A stretch of DNA of 64,000 bases from NCBI GenBank assembly GCA_023391875.1, contig JAEWAB010000005.1:161308-225307 (forward strand), given 5' to 3'. Made by a program: the position numbers and the translations under genes. Under the pieces are notes generated by a model. That model made no database searches. It was not told where the DNA came from and was given only the letters and a program-made list of their open reading frames with translations. This document shows, piece after piece, positions 61,269 through 64,000 of this stretch; the first letter of the stretch is position 1, and each line of letters begins with the position of its first letter. The stretch comes from Bacillota bacterium. Its GTDB lineage: Bacteria; Bacillota; Clostridia; Oscillospirales; Ruminococcaceae.

Positions 61269-62318
61269 TTAGTGGGTTAAGGCTGCCTGCAACCCAGCCC
61301 ACCGGGGCGTCTGGGCCGACAGGCGCGAAAGAGCGCTGCGCATGGCGGTGGTAGGCAGTACCCAAAGCATGGAAGAAAGAACGCTTTCCATTTCTGTAAG
61401 CGGCACGCCCTGCTTGGCCAGCATCCTTAAATCTTCCACCGCTTCGTCCGTCGTATACTCCGGGCGGAGAGCGCCTTTTAGAACGTAGGACATCTCCTCG
61501 GTAATGGGCACCTCTTCCGGGAAGATCCCGTTCATGCCCCCCAGCATCATGGTTTCGGAAAGTTCAAGAGAATTAACGCCATTCACCAGCACCTGGCGCA
61601 TCAAGTGGTCCGGATCCGCAAGGCCGGGATGGACCAAGATCATTTCCCCTTGCATATCGGTGATGTAATCAAACGTGGCCCTCAAATACCGCTGGGCAAA
61701 ATCGTAGGATTCTGCCTCCATCTTCCCGCATACCTCCTCCAGAAAGTGCAGCGTTGGCTGCTGAGCATGCAGGAATCCCGCGATATACAAAAGGCCGTTC
61801 ATGGTAGCATCAAAGCGGAACACCTTTTCCCGGATATCAGCATGCTCCGGGCGGTTCATAGCCTCCAATAGGGGGGTATGCAGCTTTTCGGGCAGATGAA
61901 GATAAATATGCTCCCCATCCACCGTTATGGTGCACCAAAGCCTGGCTAAAAGCGCCTCCGCCGCACCAGCCTCGTCCCAGTCCATCAGTTCCGTTTCGCC
62001 ATCGAACATCAAAAGCCGTTCCAATAACGAATACTCACGGACAGACACAAACGACACCTCTTTAGGAAGGCGCTTTAAAACTAGTTCCTGCACTTCTTCC
62101 ACCTGATGGAGAAGTGACAGGTCCGGATTTTCCATGGCATAATAGGAAACATCCCACAGGTTCTGAATATCAGAAACGGTGCAACCAGAAAACAGCCCCG
62201 TTTGAGGGTAGCCGCTCAAGCGCTTTTCACAAGCCTCCAACTGTTTCTCCCTAAGCACGCTCATGGTTTTTTCGCACCAGTTCAAAGCACTTGCGCTTTC
62301 CTCGCGCTGCACGCTCAT
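61269..62318 (-). CDS. Unrecognised cytoplasmic protein
   Basis: A 349-residue, mostly helical, acidic protein without signal peptide or membrane segments. I do not recognise a family or a catalytic motif. Two segments stand out: LARLWCTITVDGEHIYLHLPEKL (about 126-148) and NGVNSLELSETMMLGGMNGIFPEEVPITEEMSYVLKG near 245-280. The ATG abuts GGGGAGGG, so the true start may be GTG at 62312, six bases further. It sits 28 bases after ilvE and 15 bases before the pseudouridine synthase gene, so it belongs to that transcript. Confidence 0.55.
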   Translation of the reverse strand: MSVQREESASALNWCEKTMSVLREKQLEACEKRLSGYPQTGLFSGCTVSDIQNLWDVSYYAMENPDLSLLHQVEEVQELVLKRLPKEVSFVSVREYSLLERLLMFDGETELMDWDEAGAAEALLARLWCTITVDGEHIYLHLPEKLHTPLLEAMNRPEHADIREKVFRFDATMNGLLYIAGFLHAQQPTLHFLEEVCGKMEAESYDFAQRYLRATFDYITDMQGEMILVHPGLADPDHLMRQVLVNGVNSLELSETMMLGGMNGIFPEEVPITEEMSYVLKGALRPEYTTDEAVEDLRMLAKQGVPLTEMESVLSSMLWVLPTTAMRSALSRLSAQTPRWAGLQAALTH

Positions 62319-62346
62319 CCCTCCCCATCCATTAAAGACTGATTTA

Positions 62347-63417
62347 TTATTGCAGCTTGACCACCCATCCGAAGGGATCGGGGATCCTGCCCCACTGTAT
62401 CCCGGTCAGCGCGTCGTAGAGCCTGCGGGTCACCTTTCCGATGCCCCCATCACCCACGACAGCCTTTTCATCCTTGAAGCACAGTTCTCCTACCGGAGAG
62501 ACGACTGCCGCGGTGCCCGTGCCGAAGGCCTCCGTCAGCTTGCCGGACTTGATATCATCAAAGATATCCTGGATCGGCAGGCGTTTTTCCTCCACCGAAT
62601 ACCCCATGGAAGCAGCAAGTTTCACAATGCTGTCCCTGGTGATGCCAGGAAGGATGCTCCCATTCAGCGCAGGGGTCACGATCCTGTCCTGATAGACAAA
62701 CATCATGTTCATTGCGCCTACTTCTTCCACGTACTTGCGCTCCACGCCGTCCAGCCACAGCACCTGGACATAGCCCTTCTTCTCGGCCATTTCAGAGGCC
62801 AGGATGGAAGCGGCATAATTGCCGGCTGCTTTGGCATGGCCCACTCCGCCGCGCACCGCACGGACAAATTCATCCTCTACATAGATACCGGCAGGCGCAA
62901 GACCTGTGGCGTAATACGCGCCAACCGGGGACAGGATAATAAAGAACGTGTACGTTTTGGAGGCATGCACCCCCAATTGCGGGTCGGTAGCGATGATTGT
63001 GGGCCTTACATACAGGGATGTCCCCTCGCTATGAGGTACCCAATCTTTTTCCAATTGAAGCAGCGCAAAAAGTCCATCCAGGCAAAGATCGATATCCAGC
63101 TGCGGAATGCACATGCGTTGTGCAGACTGGTTCATTCGCGAAAAATTGTCACGGGGGCGGAACAGCTGCAGCGTGCCATCCGCGCTGCGGTAGCACTTCA
63201 GGCCCTCAAAGATCGCCTGTCCGTAATGAAACACCATCGAAGCGGGATCCATGGGCAAGGGGCCGTAGGGCACGATCCTGGCATCATGCCAGCCGCTCGC
63301 CGGAGCATAATCGATCAAAAGCATATGGTCGGTAAAGATCCGGCCAAATCCAAGCTTGCTTTCATCAACGGGCTTGGGCTTAAGCTGCCCAGCCTTTATC
63401 ACCTTGATTTCTCGCAT
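62347..63417 (-). CDS. ilvE: Branched-chain amino acid aminotransferase
   Basis: PLP-dependent transaminase for Leu, Ile and Val, converting 2-oxo acids and glutamate. 356 residues, fold type IV, BCAT class II: FHYGQAIFEGLKCYR (63-77), GGVGHAKAAGNYAAS with PLP Lys196, GTGTAAVVSPVGEL near the end. GGAGGTGCCGC precedes ATG. Head of a run with three following genes and its own promoter. The leader shows no T-box. Confidence 0.96.
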   Translation of the reverse strand: MREIKVIKAGQLKPKPVDESKLGFGRIFTDHMLLIDYAPASGWHDARIVPYGPLPMDPASMVFHYGQAIFEGLKCYRSADGTLQLFRPRDNFSRMNQSAQRMCIPQLDIDLCLDGLFALLQLEKDWVPHSEGTSLYVRPTIIATDPQLGVHASKTYTFFIILSPVGAYYATGLAPAGIYVEDEFVRAVRGGVGHAKAAGNYAASILASEMAEKKGYVQVLWLDGVERKYVEEVGAMNMMFVYQDRIVTPALNGSILPGITRDSIVKLAASMGYSVEEKRLPIQDIFDDIKSGKLTEAFGTGTAAVVSPVGELCFKDEKAVVGDGGIGKVTRRLYDALTGIQWGRIPDPFGWVVKLQ

Positions 63418-63496
63418 GCGGCACCTCCATCCTTCCGTACAACCAACACAAAATAACCAACGCAGCCGGAAAAAATAAAATACTTACCGATGATTT

Positions 63497-63524
63497 ATTA
63501 TACAAGGACGGTGTGGTATGTCAA
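63497..63524 (-). promoter_or_regulatory. Promoter of ilvE
   Basis: Minus strand TTGACA (63519-63524), 16 bases, TATAAT (63497-63502), about 80 bases before the gene. Confidence 0.8.
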
Positions 63525-63903
63525 GCCTTTTCCCCTGTCAAAATGGGGCAATTCCCCGGGAATTCCCGAAGAAATGTCAGCGTACAAAAAACGTACACAG
63601 CTCCTTGAAGGGGCAACGCCTTGCGCCTTGCACAAAAGCCTATTGGGGCTTGCGGGAAGGCTTTTCCCCTGCGACCATTTTTTGCATTGCGCGCACCATG
63701 GATATCTTGTTGTTTCCATCAGAATATGGAACAATGCAGCATTGGGTAACAGAGGGACTGGCGGTTTTCCCGGAGGAAAGTAGACAAGTACGGTAAGTCC
63801 CAGTAATGGAATACGGGCGGCGGGCATGGCCCCGAGCGGTACATCGAAGCGTTGAGGCAGCGTTTCCCCTGATGGAATCTTGGAAATCTTACTTCTCTCT
63901 TTC
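63525..63903. other. Gap without a supported gene
   Basis: Between the ilvE promoter and the next plus-strand promoter I see no supported gene. Open frames on both strands exist but have no ribosome binding site or family likeness. There are palindromic bits such as GGGGCAATTCCCC near 63544-63556. Confidence 0.4.
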
Positions 63904-63932
63904 TTGTCCTTTCACCCCCAGGCTGTTATAAT
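63904..63932 (+). promoter_or_regulatory. Promoter of the right-edge gene
   Basis: TTGTCC (63904-63909), 17 bases, TATAAT (63927-63932). Confidence 0.7.
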
Positions 63933-63975
63933 GAGGAAAACCGCATGACTCTAATTAATGCCGGAGGAAACCTTT

Positions 63976-64000
63976 ATGTGGATCGTTTATGCACTGCTTT
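63976..64000 (+). CDS. Start of a membrane transporter, possibly EamA type
   Basis: Only eight codons (MWIVYALL) lie in the window. GGAGG stands eight bases before ATG and a good promoter is upstream. The opening residues match those common in EamA/DMT-type transporters, which is slight evidence. Confidence 0.4.

Noticed and set aside
63498..63827. 109-residue open frame on the minus strand before ilvE
   Set aside because: It overlaps the ilvE promoter, lacks a ribosome binding site and has no protein-like pattern.
63418..63960. T-box leader ahead of ilvE
   Set aside because: The GGGTGG-N-ACCGCG core was not found on either strand, and the promoter lies only about 80 bases from the gene.
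1..64000. tRNA, rRNA, CRISPR array, phage or full insertion sequence
   Set aside because: No cloverleaf, regular direct-repeat array, integrase or transposase was found by eye; a covariance or repeat search would be needed to exclude short cases.

Overview
The window looks like chromosomal DNA of a motile, fermentative, Gram-positive anaerobe of the class Clostridia, probably an Oscillospiraceae-type lineage. The reasons are family-level. There is a Rex-controlled bifunctional adhE, a class IB dihydroorotate dehydrogenase with a PyrK partner, an S-box SAM riboswitch on metK, BlaI/M56, YlmC/YmxH, DUF951, DUF421/DUF4363 and LytTR/DUF3021 genes, strong AGGAGG ribosome binding sites, and sigma-A plus one sigma-D promoter. 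I see no phage, integrase, full insertion sequence, CRISPR array, rRNA or tRNA gene. The species is not identifiable from what I can see.

Layout. 0-5.5 kb: a truncated lipoprotein, the rpsB-tsf translation operon, a YlmC-like protein, SppA and an unrecognised surface protein. 5.9-13 kb: a chemoreceptor, SAM riboswitch plus metK, and a sigma-D-driven fliD-fliS-chaperone operon. 13-18.2 kb: a housekeeping run on the minus strand (DUF951, prfA, threonylcarbamoyl-AMP synthase, coaE, lytic transglycosylase, M18 aminopeptidase). 18.3-20.4 kb: a BlaI-type repressor with an M56 membrane protease fused to an M23 peptidase domain. 20.4-28.5 kb: small membrane and hypothetical genes, a PAQR/hemolysin III protein, LytTR-DUF3021, a Sel1-repeat protein with a ComFB protein, and an orphan solute-binding lipoprotein. 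28.7-31.5 kb: adhE with two Rex boxes. 31.7-35 kb: DUF421/DUF4363, nrdR, a DUF6514-like gene and a sugar isomerase-like TIM barrel. 35-40 kb: a complete Liv branched-chain amino acid ABC transporter. 40-43 kb: AzlCD, an ion transporter and a sirtuin. 43-47.3 kb: a c-di-GMP phosphodiesterase and a diguanylate cyclase in tandem. 47.7-51.1 kb: the Leloir operon galK-galT-galE. 51.3-53.1 kb: GNAT, YqgF/RuvX and a histidine phosphatase. 53.3-59.4 kb: carA-carB-pyrK-pyrD. 59.5-63.5 kb: ilvE, an unrecognised gene, an RluA-type pseudouridine synthase and a Cof-type HAD phosphatase. At the right edge a probable EamA-type transporter begins.

How the parts connect. Chemoreceptor, flagellar cap, cyclase/phosphodiesterase pair and ComFB protein point to second-messenger control of motility. 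AzlCD, Liv and IlvE together handle branched-chain amino acids.

The most unusual items are three. First, a family of about 102-bp near-palindromic elements occurs three times with terminal inverted repeats (5548-5649, 21808-21909, 38502-38604). Second, the M56-M23 fusion sits under BlaI-type operators and carries a substituted catalytic His. Third, a Sel1-repeat gene is coupled to a ComFB gene. An 18-bp hairpin that would mask the ribosome binding site of the histidine phosphatase gene is also worth attention. Start sites were chosen by Shine-Dalgarno spacing, so several differ from the longest reading frame.
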